The notes below the pieces were generated by a model. That model had not been told where the DNA came from, made no database searches, and was given only the letters and a program-made list of their open reading frames with translations. Below are positions 9,506 to 16,684 of a DNA stretch of 32,307 nt, one piece after another. Within the stretch, counting starts at the first letter, position 1; every line of letters starts with the position of its first letter. The translations under genes were made by a program, and so were the position numbers. The stretch comes from an uncultured Gammaproteobacteria bacterium (lineage in GTDB: Bacteria > Pseudomonadota > Gammaproteobacteria > Arenicellales > JAANXG01), in contig CALZGZ010000186.1 of NCBI GenBank assembly GCA_945787105.1, positions 1 through 32,307 of the forward strand, written 5' to 3'.

Positions 9506-10525
9506 ATGGAACCCAACACGCAAACCATTCAGATTCCCAACGACGGTCCTTCGTTTGACGAGGCTTTGCGCACCAGCGGTCTGGGGTTGCTCGCGCGCGC
9601 GCCGCTGAGCGAGCTGCAGGTCAACCTGGGCAGACTTTGCAACCAAGCTTGCTCCCACTGCCATGTCGACGCGGGCCCCAAGCGCACGGAGATAATGCCA
9701 TGGCAGACCATGATGCGGATCTTGTCCTGGTTCGACATGGCGCGCTTGCCGCGCGTGGATATCACCGGCGGGGCCCCGGAGTTGAATCCCCATTTCCGCA
9801 GATTTGTAGACGGATTCATCGCCCTCGGCGCCCACGTCACCGCGCGCTGCAATCTCACCGTCTTGTTTGAACCGGATCAGGAAGATCTTGCTGGGTGGTA
9901 TGCACACCGGCGCATCCGGTTGGTGTGCTCGCTGCCTTGTTACTCGAAGCGCAACGTCGATGAGCAACGGGGAAAAGGCGTTTTCAACAAAAGCATTGAG
10001 GCGTTGCAGGTTCTGAACCGGCATGGTTACGGCCTCGAGGAGGGGTTGGATCTCGATCTGGTCTACAATCCGGGGGGCGCGGCGTTACCGCCCGCCCAAG
10101 AACCACTCGAAGCGGACTACAAAACCCGTCTGTTCGATGGATTTGGCATTCGCTTCAACCGCTTGCTCACCCTCACTAATCTGCCTATCAACCGCTTTGC
10201 CCACTATCTGCAGCGTACCGGCCAAATGCAGAGTTACCAGCAGTTGCTGGTGGAAAATTTCAATCGACAGAGTGTTCCCAACCTGATGTGCCGCCACCTG
10301 TTGAGTGTTGACTGGTTGGGGCAGGTCTATGACTGCGATTTCAATCAGATGCTGGCGTTACCCCTCGGCGATGGTGGCGCGAGACATCTATGGGAACTTG
10401 ATCCGCACGCGATCAAAGATGCGCCGATTGCGGTGGATCGGCATTGCTTCGGATGCACCGCCGGAGCCGGAAGCAGTTGTGGCGGCGCGTTGGTATCGAA
10501 CAGCACGGGATCCTTGGGGGAATAA
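9506..10525 (+). CDS. arsS: ArsS-like radical SAM protein (arsenosugar/SeCys-type family, DUF3641)
   Basis: 339 aa. The radical SAM cluster motif CNQACSHCHVDAGP (CxxxCxxC) is near residue 47. VDITGGAPELNPHFR near 86 and the DUF3641 C-terminal half (DLVYNPGGAALPPAQ, FNRLLTLTNLPINRF, CDFNQML, HCFGCTAGAGSSCGGAL) match the family called ArsS or radical SAM/selenodomain proteins. Homologues are linked to arsenosugar synthesis, making 5'-deoxyadenosyl-dimethylarsinic acid. The C-terminal motif has Cys, with no in-frame UGA. Oddly, the start lies 15 bases after the terminator stem without a visible ribosome binding site. No arsM or other ars gene is in the window, so the substrate is uncertain. Confidence 0.85.
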   Translation: MEPNTQTIQIPNDGPSFDEALRTSGLGLLARAPLSELQVNLGRLCNQACSHCHVDAGPKRTEIMPWQTMMRILSWFDMARLPRVDITGGAPELNPHFRRFVDGFIALGAHVTARCNLTVLFEPDQEDLAGWYAHRRIRLVCSLPCYSKRNVDEQRGKGVFNKSIEALQVLNRHGYGLEEGLDLDLVYNPGGAALPPAQEPLEADYKTRLFDGFGIRFNRLLTLTNLPINRFAHYLQRTGQMQSYQQLLVENFNRQSVPNLMCRHLLSVDWLGQVYDCDFNQMLALPLGDGGARHLWELDPHAIKDAPIAVDRHCFGCTAGAGSSCGGALVSNSTGSLGE

Positions 10526-10530
10526 ACGGC

Positions 10531-11679
10531 TTAGGTTACCAAGTCGTCGAAGAAGGAGCGCAGTTTGTCGGTCCAAGAACTTTCACGCGGACTGTGGCGT
10601 GCACCGCCATCGCGAACAGACTCTTCCACTTGCTTGAGCAATTCCTTTTGCCGCTTGGTGAGGTTTACCGGCGTTTCCGCGGTGATTTTGCAATACAGGT
10701 CTCCCACGCTTCCGCCGCGTACGTTTCTAACACCCTTGGCACGCAATCGAAACACTTTCTCAGTCTGTGACTCCGGCGGCACCTTGATACGCGCCCGGCC
10801 ATCCAGAGTGGGAACCTCAATCTCACCGCCAAGCGCCAGAGTCGCGAAACTCACCGGCATTTCGCAATAAAGGTTTTCGCCGTCACGTTTGAAGATGGGG
10901 TGCGGCTTGAGTTGGATCGACACGTACAGATCGCCAGGCACGCCATTTTTGCCGCCGCTCTCGCCCTCTTCGGCGAGGCGTATCTGGTCACCCTCGTCGA
11001 TACCGGCCGGCACCTTTACCGACAACGTCTTGGTTTCCTTGACCAAACCGGACCCATGGCATCGGCCACAGGGATCTTTGATCACCGATCCGCCGCCCCG
11101 GCATGCGGGGCAAGTTTGCTGCACGGAAAAGAAACCTTGTTGCATTCGCACCTGGCCCGCACCACCGCAGGTGGAGCAAGACACCGGCGCAGTCCCCGGC
11201 GAGGCGCCGGTACCGTTGCACCGATCACAGACTACTGACGTGGGAACACGGATCTTGGCTTCCGTGCCACGTACCGCCTCTTCAAGGCCCAAAGGCAGGT
11301 TGTATCGTAGGTCGGCACCGCGCGCGCGCCCACGCCCACGGGAGCGCTGCTGTGGGCCACCGCCACCGAATATGTCGCCAAATATATCTCCGAAGATATC
11401 GCTAAATCCGCCTGCACCCGGCCCATGAAATCCGCCGCCAACGCCGGCCGTGGGATCGACGCCTGCATGCCCGAACTGATCATACGCGGCGCGCTTTTGC
11501 CCATCACTGAGAATCTCATAGGCCTCTTTGGCTTCTTTGAACTTAGCCTCAGAATCCTTATCACCGGTGTTTCGGTCCGGATGATATTTCATCGCCAACC
11601 GCCGGTACGCCTTCTTGATCTCGCTTTCCGACGCGTTACGTTGAATACCCAATGTCTCGTAATAATCACCCTTTGCCAT
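10531..11679 (-). CDS. dnaJ: chaperone DnaJ (Hsp40)
   Basis: 382 aa from the ATG at 11679 ([15 protein letters not shown]); the track's N-terminal extension is upstream noise. The J domain with YHPDRNTGD near residue 33 stimulates DnaK ATPase. A Gly/Phe-rich region covers about 75-125 ([22 protein letters not shown]). The zinc domain has four CxxCxGxG-type repeats ([32 protein letters not shown]), followed by the C-terminal client-binding domain. It is the last gene of the hrcA operon but is separated from dnaK by about 460 bases holding repeat copy C. Its stop is five bases from the end of the convergent radical SAM gene. Confidence 0.97.
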   Translation of the reverse strand: MAKGDYYETLGIQRNASESEIKKAYRRLAMKYHPDRNTGDKDSEAKFKEAKEAYEILSDGQKRAAYDQFGHAGVDPTAGVGGGFHGPGAGGFSDIFGDIFGDIFGGGGPQQRSRGRGRARGADLRYNLPLGLEEAVRGTEAKIRVPTSVVCDRCNGTGASPGTAPVSCSTCGGAGQVRMQQGFFSVQQTCPACRGGGSVIKDPCGRCHGSGLVKETKTLSVKVPAGIDEGDQIRLAEEGESGGKNGVPGDLYVSIQLKPHPIFKRDGENLYCEMPVSFATLALGGEIEVPTLDGRARIKVPPESQTEKVFRLRAKGVRNVRGGSVGDLYCKITAETPVNLTKRQKELLKQVEESVRDGGARHSPRESSWTDKLRSFFDDLVT

Positions 11680-11779
11680 AATACTTCCAGCGTTTGTTAT
11701 CGCCGACCAACGGAATCGTTTAACCAATCATTCCGCGGGTTTATCCCGGGAAATAATATCTTGCCGCGTAAGCAAGACC

Positions 11780-11801
11780 GGCGTGGGCTTCCGTCCACGC
11801 C
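11780..11801. repeat. hairpin between repeat copy C and dnaJ
   Basis: GGCGTGG (11780-11786) and CCACGCC (11795-11801) form a seven-pair stem with an eight-base loop. It has no adjacent U-run on the minus strand, so it is more likely an RNA structure in the dnaJ leader than a terminator. Confidence 0.5.
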
Positions 11802-11807
11802 TATGCT

Positions 11808-12115
11808 AGCCCGCATTTCTCACCAGGCGCCCCGCCCCCGTGCACCGAGGAAACCCGCAGCGTTTCTTCCAAGAAATGACGACATTGTGACTTGGCAAGA
11901 ATACGGACGGGGCATCCTGGCCCTGGCTGGTTCTCGCATCTCTGCGCTGGGCCTACACGCGAAAGAAAATGGGGTCTGAATTGAATTCAGACCCCATCCT
12001 CTTGGCTCCAGGCGCTGCGCTCGTCCCCGCCTTGTGCCCGCACAGCAGGGGATCAGAGAACTCACCTGCACGAGCCCGGCGCCGTCATCCGGGATCCTGG
12101 TAAGAACTGCGGGCT
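11808..12115. mobile_element. MITE-like repeat, copy C
   Basis: 308 bases, the same length as copy B, from AGCCCGCATTTCTCACCAG to CCTGGTAAGAACTGCGGGCT, imperfect inverted ends. Interior blocks shared with B, A and D include GGCCCTGGCTGGTTCTCGCA, CTGCGCTGGGCCT, GGCTCCAGGCGC, CCGCACAGCAGGGG and CATCCGGGATCCTGG. It contains the palindrome at 11969-11997. It sits between dnaK and dnaJ, so the operon transcript probably carries it. No coding sequence inside. Confidence 0.8.
11969..11997. repeat. palindrome inside copy C
   Basis: ATGGGGTCTGAATT, a central G, then AATTCAGACCCCAT: perfect 14-bp arms, the same core as in copy B. TCAGACCC also recurs in the hairpin at 25490. Confidence 0.88.
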
Positions 12116-12140
12116 GGAACTTGCACCCTGGTAACTACAA

Positions 12141-14078
12141 TCAGCTTTTCTTTTCGTCGTCTTTGACTTCTTCGAACTCGGCATCCACGACATTTTCTTC
12201 CTCCGAAGCAGTACCGGCTTGCGCCGATGAGCCCTGCGCAGTCTCCGCTTGTTCGGTGCTTGACTGCTTGTACATCTCCTCAGCCAAACGATGACTGGCT
12301 TCTGCTACCGCCTGCGTCTTCGTCTTGATCGCATCGATATCGTCTCCCTTCATAGCTTCCTCTAATTCCTTGAGGGCATCTTCGATCTTGCTCTTTTCTT
12401 CGCCACTGAGTTTATCACCCATCTCGTTGATCGACTTGCGTACACTGTGAGCCATGGCATCACTCTGATTGCGAGCGTCCACCAGTTCCCTCGCTTTGCG
12501 GTCTTCCTCGGCATGCTCTTCCGCATCCCTGACCATTTTATCAATCTCGTCATCGCTCAATCCCGAGCTGGATTTGATCACGATCTTGTTCTCTTTGTTC
12601 GTCGCTTTGTCCTTAGCCGAAACATGCATAATACCGTTGGCATCGATATCGAATGTGACCTCGATCTGTGGTATGCCCCGAGACGCAGGCGGGATATCGG
12701 TTAGGTCAAACCGTCCCAGCGACTTGTTACCACTTGCCATCTCACGCTCACCTTGCAACACATGCACGGTGACCGCAGTCTGATTATCGTCCGCGGTGGA
12801 AAATACTTGGTTGGCCTTAGTCGGTATGGTGGTGTTTTTGTCGATCAACTTAGTCATGACACCACCGAGCGTCTCGATCCCAAGTGACAAGGGAGTCACA
12901 TCCAGGAGCAGCACATCCTTGACCTCACCGCCTAGCACACCGCCTTGAATCGCCGCACCCACGGCCACTGCCTCGTCGGGGTTAACATCTTTACGTGGCT
13001 CCTTGCCGAAGAAATTCTTCACTGTCTCCTGCACCTTCGGCATCCGCGTCTGACCACCGACCAAAATCACGTCATCGATCTCACCGGCCGAAGTGCTTGC
13101 GTCCTTCAATGCAATCTTGCACGGCTCCACGGTTCTTTGTATCAATTCTTCCACCATCGATTCCAACTTGGCCCGCGTCACTTTCATGGTCAAATGCTTG
13201 GGGCCACTTTGGTCCGCAGTAATGTAGGGCAGATTCACCTCGGTCTGAACCGCAGAAGACAACTCAATCTTCGCCTTCTCCGCCGCTTCCTTTAGACGTT
13301 GCATAGCCAACGGGTCACCGCGCAGATCGATTCCCTGGTCCTTTTTGAATTCGTCGGCAAGATAATCGATCAATCGGCGGTCGAAGTCCTCGCCACCCAG
13401 AAACGTGTCACCATTTGTCGACAACACCTCGAATTGATGTTCGCCGTCCACTTCGGCGATTTCGATAATAGAAATATCGAAGGTTCCACCACCCAAGTCG
13501 TACACCGCGATCTTGTGATCACCTTTTTGCTTCTCGAGACCATAGGCCAACGCCGCGGCAGTGGGTTCATTAATGATACGCTTCACATCCAGACCCGCGA
13601 TCCTTCCAGCATCTTTCGTGGCTTGGCGTTGCGAGTCGTTGAAATAAGCGGGTACAGTAATCACCGCCTCAGTGATTTCTTGTCCCAGATAGTCCTCGAC
13701 GGTCTTTTTCATCTTCTGCAGCACGCGCGCCGCAAGTTCAGGCGGCGCCATCTCCTTGCCGTTTACATTGACCCAAGCATCTCCGTTACTGGCCTTGACA
13801 ATTTTGTAAGGCATCAGCCCGATATCGCGCTGCACGACATCTTCGTCAAACTTGCGGCCAATCAAACGCTTGATCGCAAATAACGTGTTGTGGGGATTGG
13901 TCACCGCCTGACGCTTGGCCGGTTGCCCTACCAGCACCTCACCATCATCGGTATACGCCACCACCGACGGCGTAGTGCGGTCCCCTTCGCTGTTTTCAAT
14001 GACCCGGGCTTTGTCGCCATCCATCACTGCCACGCAGGAGTTGGTGGTGCCGAGGTCAATGCCGATTATCTTTCCCAT
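12141..14078 (-). CDS. dnaK: chaperone DnaK (Hsp70)
   Basis: 645 aa from the ATG at 14078 ([21 protein letters not shown]); the longer ORF start runs back through the intergenic region. ATPase-domain signatures are present: [23 protein letters not shown] near 195, and [14 protein letters not shown] near 335. The linker VLLLDVTPL lies near 390, followed by the substrate-binding beta domain and the helical lid, with an acidic C-terminus ending in [10 protein letters not shown]. It is complete and works with GrpE and DnaJ in protein folding. A sigma-32-like promoter lies at the grpE/dnaK junction, so it can be transcribed apart from hrcA-grpE. Confidence 0.98.
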   Translation of the reverse strand: MGKIIGIDLGTTNSCVAVMDGDKARVIENSEGDRTTPSVVAYTDDGEVLVGQPAKRQAVTNPHNTLFAIKRLIGRKFDEDVVQRDIGLMPYKIVKASNGDAWVNVNGKEMAPPELAARVLQKMKKTVEDYLGQEITEAVITVPAYFNDSQRQATKDAGRIAGLDVKRIINEPTAAALAYGLEKQKGDHKIAVYDLGGGTFDISIIEIAEVDGEHQFEVLSTNGDTFLGGEDFDRRLIDYLADEFKKDQGIDLRGDPLAMQRLKEAAEKAKIELSSAVQTEVNLPYITADQSGPKHLTMKVTRAKLESMVEELIQRTVEPCKIALKDASTSAGEIDDVILVGGQTRMPKVQETVKNFFGKEPRKDVNPDEAVAVGAAIQGGVLGGEVKDVLLLDVTPLSLGIETLGGVMTKLIDKNTTIPTKANQVFSTADDNQTAVTVHVLQGEREMASGNKSLGRFDLTDIPPASRGIPQIEVTFDIDANGIMHVSAKDKATNKENKIVIKSSSGLSDDEIDKMVRDAEEHAEEDRKARELVDARNQSDAMAHSVRKSINEMGDKLSGEEKSKIEDALKELEEAMKGDDIDAIKTKTQAVAEASHRLAEEMYKQSSTEQAETAQGSSAQAGTASEEENVVDAEFEEVKDDEKKS

Positions 14079-14133
14079 AGTGATTTCCCCTAAAACTCGT
14101 TGTGCCTGTTCAATTGTCGAATTGTTAATAAAG

Positions 14134-14159
14134 ATGGGTACAAACTCGGTTTTTTCAAG
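14134..14159 (-). promoter_or_regulatory. sigma-32-like promoter of dnaK
   Basis: On the minus strand CTTGAAA (14159-14153) is followed after 13 bases by ACCCATCTT (from 14139), close to the heat-shock consensus CTTGAAA-N11-16-CCCCATNT. The -35 box overlaps the grpE stop codon (GCT TGA). Confidence 0.7.
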
Positions 14160-14862
14160 CTTTTTCCTGTTCTGGCGGCTCGCTGGCCGTAGGTTCCGCC
14201 GCCTTGGCAACAACCACCATGGCCGGCCGAATCAGGCGATCCTGAAGCGTGTATCCCTTTTGTATAATCGAATGAATATGATTGGGTTGAATATCGCTGG
14301 ATTCCTGAATACTCATCGCCTGGTGCCGGTCTGGGTCCAATTTCTCGCCGGGTTCCGGTGCGACGACGCGAATGGCGAATTTCTCGAATACGCTGTCCAT
14401 TTGCCTCAAGGTCAGCTCCAACCCCTCCAGCATCGTTTCCAGGGCCGTCGCGTCTTGTTCATCGAGGTCAACGGCCTTCGCCAACTCCAAACTGTCTCGA
14501 ACCGTAAGCATTTCTGAGGCGAAACGTTCAATCGCGTAGTTGCGCACATTAGCGACTTCATTGTCGGCCCGGCGCCGGGTATTCTCGGTTTCCGCCTTCG
14601 CACGGAGGAATTTATCCTTGAGTTCTTCGATTTCCGTCATCGCGCTATCCAGATCGCGTCGCAGGGCCTCAACGTCGACATCATCCCCATCTGGAGCGTG
14701 GGTTCCCGCCTCACGCACCGGCACCGCCGCCTCTCTGACAGAACTCTCCGCCTCACGTCCGGGCACGGCTGCCTCCGCGGGAGTTACCGACGCGGCTTTA
14801 TCGGCGTGTGTTTCTTGATGCGTAGTTTGAGAATTGGTTTGCGCCTTGCGCCTTTTTTTCAC
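14155..14862 (-). CDS. grpE: nucleotide exchange factor GrpE
   Basis: 235 aa from the GTG at 14862 (preceded by GGAG ten bases upstream). The ORF track starts at a TTG at 14922, but that TTG lies inside the -35 box of the sigma-32-like promoter at 14896-14923 and has no ribosome binding site, so it would precede the transcript start. The N-terminus is low-complexity with a reiterated AVPxREA motif. The coiled coil follows ([35 protein letters not shown]), then the beta domain ending in [24 protein letters not shown]. It releases ADP from DnaK and acts as a thermosensor. Confidence 0.93.
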   Translation of the reverse strand: MKKRRKAQTNSQTTHQETHADKAASVTPAEAAVPGREAESSVREAAVPVREAGTHAPDGDDVDVEALRRDLDSAMTEIEELKDKFLRAKAETENTRRRADNEVANVRNYAIERFASEMLTVRDSLELAKAVDLDEQDATALETMLEGLELTLRQMDSVFEKFAIRVVAPEPGEKLDPDRHQAMSIQESSDIQPNHIHSIIQKGYTLQDRLIRPAMVVVAKAAEPTASEPPEQEKA

Positions 14863-14895
14863 CTGAAAATCACTCCACAGCTTTCTGAAGCTCGA

Positions 14896-14923
14896 GTTGG
14901 GGTCACTGCGGGCGGATTTCAAG
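14896..14923 (-). promoter_or_regulatory. sigma-32-like promoter of grpE
   Basis: On the minus strand CTTGAAA (14923-14917), a 14-base spacer, then CCCCAAC (from 14902), a strong match to the heat-shock promoter consensus. It lies in the 150 bases between hrcA and the chosen grpE start and would begin transcription near 14890, giving a short leader that contains the GGAG ribosome binding site. Confidence 0.75.
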
Positions 14924-15012
14924 CCGCGCGCGACAATCGCAAATCGATCCCCGTTTTTGCATTACCGGGCTATATCCAACCCATTTGGAAAACTTCGCTT
15001 TATTTATTGGAT

Positions 15013-16059
15013 TTATTCCAATCGATCGGAGGTGGTGGATAGTGCGCCACTCAACAGGCGTGCGGTAACATCCACAACTGGGATAACCTCGTCGTAGGAC
15101 ATCCGTGTCGGTCCAATTACCCCCACAGTTCCGATGATCTCTCCGTCGTGGTCATAGGGGGCCGTTACCACACTACAGTCGTCCAGTGACCGGTAGCCCG
15201 ATTCCCCGCCGATGAAGATGCTGATGCCGCTGACCTTCATGCTGCGATCGAGCAGATCCAATAGATCTTGTTTGGTTTTAAACGCATCGAAAAGTTTTTG
15301 CAGTTTCTCTATCTGGCAAAGATCGGGCACGTTCAATAGGTTCGCCTCACCACTCAACATGACTGCATCGGGGCCGTCGTCCTCATCGTCGAAGAGTTTA
15401 CCTGCTACGGCCAAGGCGGTGGCCGTAATTCGATGCATTTCGTCACTGTCTTTTTGCATTTCTTTCAGCAGCCCGCGCCGAACATCCGCCAACGAGGTTC
15501 CCGCGTAGACTTGATTGAAAAAATTCGCAGCTTCAACGAGCTCACTTGCCGCATAAGAGCGATCAGTGGGTATTACGCGATTTTGAACCCGGCCGTCATC
15601 GGTGATCAGGATCGTTAACACGCGCTGCGACGCCAGCTTCACGAATTCGATCTGCCGGAACAACGAACTCCTTTGGCCGGGTATCAAAACCACACCGGCA
15701 AAATGAGTCACTTGTGACAGAAGTTCGGACGCCTTGGTCAGCAACAGTTGCGGATCGCTCTCATTGGAGAATTTTTCTTGCATCTCCTCGAGCGTAAGTT
15801 GCTCAAGAGGTTTTATCTGTAACAGCGAGTCGACAAAAAAGCGGTAACCTTCCTGAGTTGGAATCCGTCCCGCGGAAGTGTGTGGCGAATGGATTAGGCC
15901 GAGGTCCTCCAGGTCCGACATCACATTCCTCACCGTCGCCGGACTCAGGCTGCGTTTTAGTTTCCGCGCCAGCGTCCGGGACCCGACCGGTTGCCCCTCA
16001 TTGATGTATAGCTCGACTAGAGCTCGAAGCAGCGTTTCCGCGCGATCATTCAGCTTCAT
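15013..16059 (-). CDS. hrcA: heat-inducible transcription repressor HrcA
   Basis: 348 aa, the usual family length. An N-terminal winged helix binds CIRCE (LNDRAETLLRALVELYINEG, GSRTLARKLKRSLSPATVRNVMSDLEDLGLI, HTSAGRIPTQEGYRFFVD, residues 1-75), followed by the GAF-like and inserted dimerisation domains (GESGYRSLDDCSVVTAPY, GTVGVIGPTRMSYDEVIPVVD). It represses its own operon and is normally kept active by GroEL. The ATG at 16059 is right at the start of the conserved domain. A CIRCE operator lies 27 bases upstream. Confidence 0.97.
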   Translation of the reverse strand: MKLNDRAETLLRALVELYINEGQPVGSRTLARKLKRSLSPATVRNVMSDLEDLGLIHSPHTSAGRIPTQEGYRFFVDSLLQIKPLEQLTLEEMQEKFSNESDPQLLLTKASELLSQVTHFAGVVLIPGQRSSLFRQIEFVKLASQRVLTILITDDGRVQNRVIPTDRSYAASELVEAANFFNQVYAGTSLADVRRGLLKEMQKDSDEMHRITATALAVAGKLFDDEDDGPDAVMLSGEANLLNVPDLCQIEKLQKLFDAFKTKQDLLDLLDRSMKVSGISIFIGGESGYRSLDDCSVVTAPYDHDGEIIGTVGVIGPTRMSYDEVIPVVDVTARLLSGALSTTSDRLE

Positions 16060-16086
16060 TACCGTTCAGTTAGTTGCCTGTGGTTG

Positions 16087-16113
16087 TTAGCACTCGGATC
16101 AGCGGAGTGCTAA
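16087..16113. promoter_or_regulatory. CIRCE operator (HrcA binding site)
   Basis: TTAGCACTC-N9-GAGTGCTAA, a perfect match to the CIRCE inverted repeat, located between the hrcA promoter and the hrcA start. HrcA binding here would block transcription of hrcA-grpE-dnaK-dnaJ. Confidence 0.97.
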
Positions 16114-16119
16114 TGAAAC

Positions 16120-16148
16120 ACGCTATCAACGTCCCGCCGCACTGTCAA
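16120..16148 (-). promoter_or_regulatory. sigma-70-like promoter of the hrcA operon
   Basis: On the minus strand TTGACA (16148-16143), a 17-base spacer, then TAGCGT (from 16125). CIRCE begins seven bases after this -10 element, as expected for repression of initiation. Confidence 0.65.
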
Positions 16149-16220
16149 TATCAGCGATATCAGACAACCCTATTGACAATACCTCGAATTCGGTTTGCGC
16201 TGCGCACCCCGACCGCCGAT

Positions 16221-16569
16221 ATGCCGCATATTCCACCAACGCGCCCCGACTCTAGTTGTTGCCAAGCAACCTGGAGAATCGAATGTCGCCACTTCAAAGG
16301 AGCAGACGCTGGGGGTCTCGCCACTGCAGACCATGAGTAGAGGCGGGGCTATACCGCCCCCGATTCGGTCTCGAACACCTGAACTCGCGCATCACTCAAC
16401 CCGTAACTACGACTCCGGCGATGCATTTCGCTCCAGCGCGGCGCTTGTCCCCGCACAGCAGGGGGCTTGTCCCCGCCTTGTCCCCGCACAGCAGGGGAAC
16501 AGCAGGGGAACCACGCGCCGGACAAGTCCCGGCGTCATAATCTGGGATCCTGGGTGCGATATTCGGGCT
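16221..16569. mobile_element. MITE-like repeat, copy D (longest, with an internal expansion)
   Basis: About 349 bases from ATGCCGCATATTCCACCAAC to CCTGGGTGCGATATTCGGGCT, divergent inverted ends. It shares GCAGACCATGAGTAGAGGCGGGG with copy B, CTCCAGCGCGGCGC with copies A and B, and GGGATCCTGG near the right end with copies A and C. The central palindrome is absent. A tandem expansion at 16444-16511 makes it longer than the others. It lies between CIRCE and nadK. Confidence 0.72.
16444..16511. repeat. tandem duplication inside copy D
   Basis: The unit CTTGTCCCCGCACAGCAGGGG occurs at 16444, is followed by a partial unit (CTTGTCCCCGC), a second full unit at 16477, and a further CAGCAGGGGAA. Copies B and C hold one CCGCACAGCAGGGG each. 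Confidence 0.8.
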
Positions 16570-16684
16570 AGAGTCGTGAAAAAGTTCACTCTGTGGAAGA
16601 AATCAACGAGAATTGAGGGTTCCCGCGTACCGACCAATCGCCCGATCAGTATCGTCAGGGCTCAAGGACAAACGACGAACACTA

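Noticed and set aside
10440-10525. Selenocysteine insertion in the radical SAM C-terminus
   Set aside because: Some family members have selenocysteine, but here the motif reads SSCGGAL with an ordinary Cys codon, and there is no in-frame UGA before the TAA stop.
11425-11979. 184-aa plus-strand ORF
   Set aside because: Antisense of dnaJ running into repeat copy C; not a family-like protein.
16444-16511. Possible CRISPR-like tandem repeat
   Set aside because: The units are immediately adjacent with no unique spacers, and there are no cas genes; it is an internal duplication of the MITE-like element.
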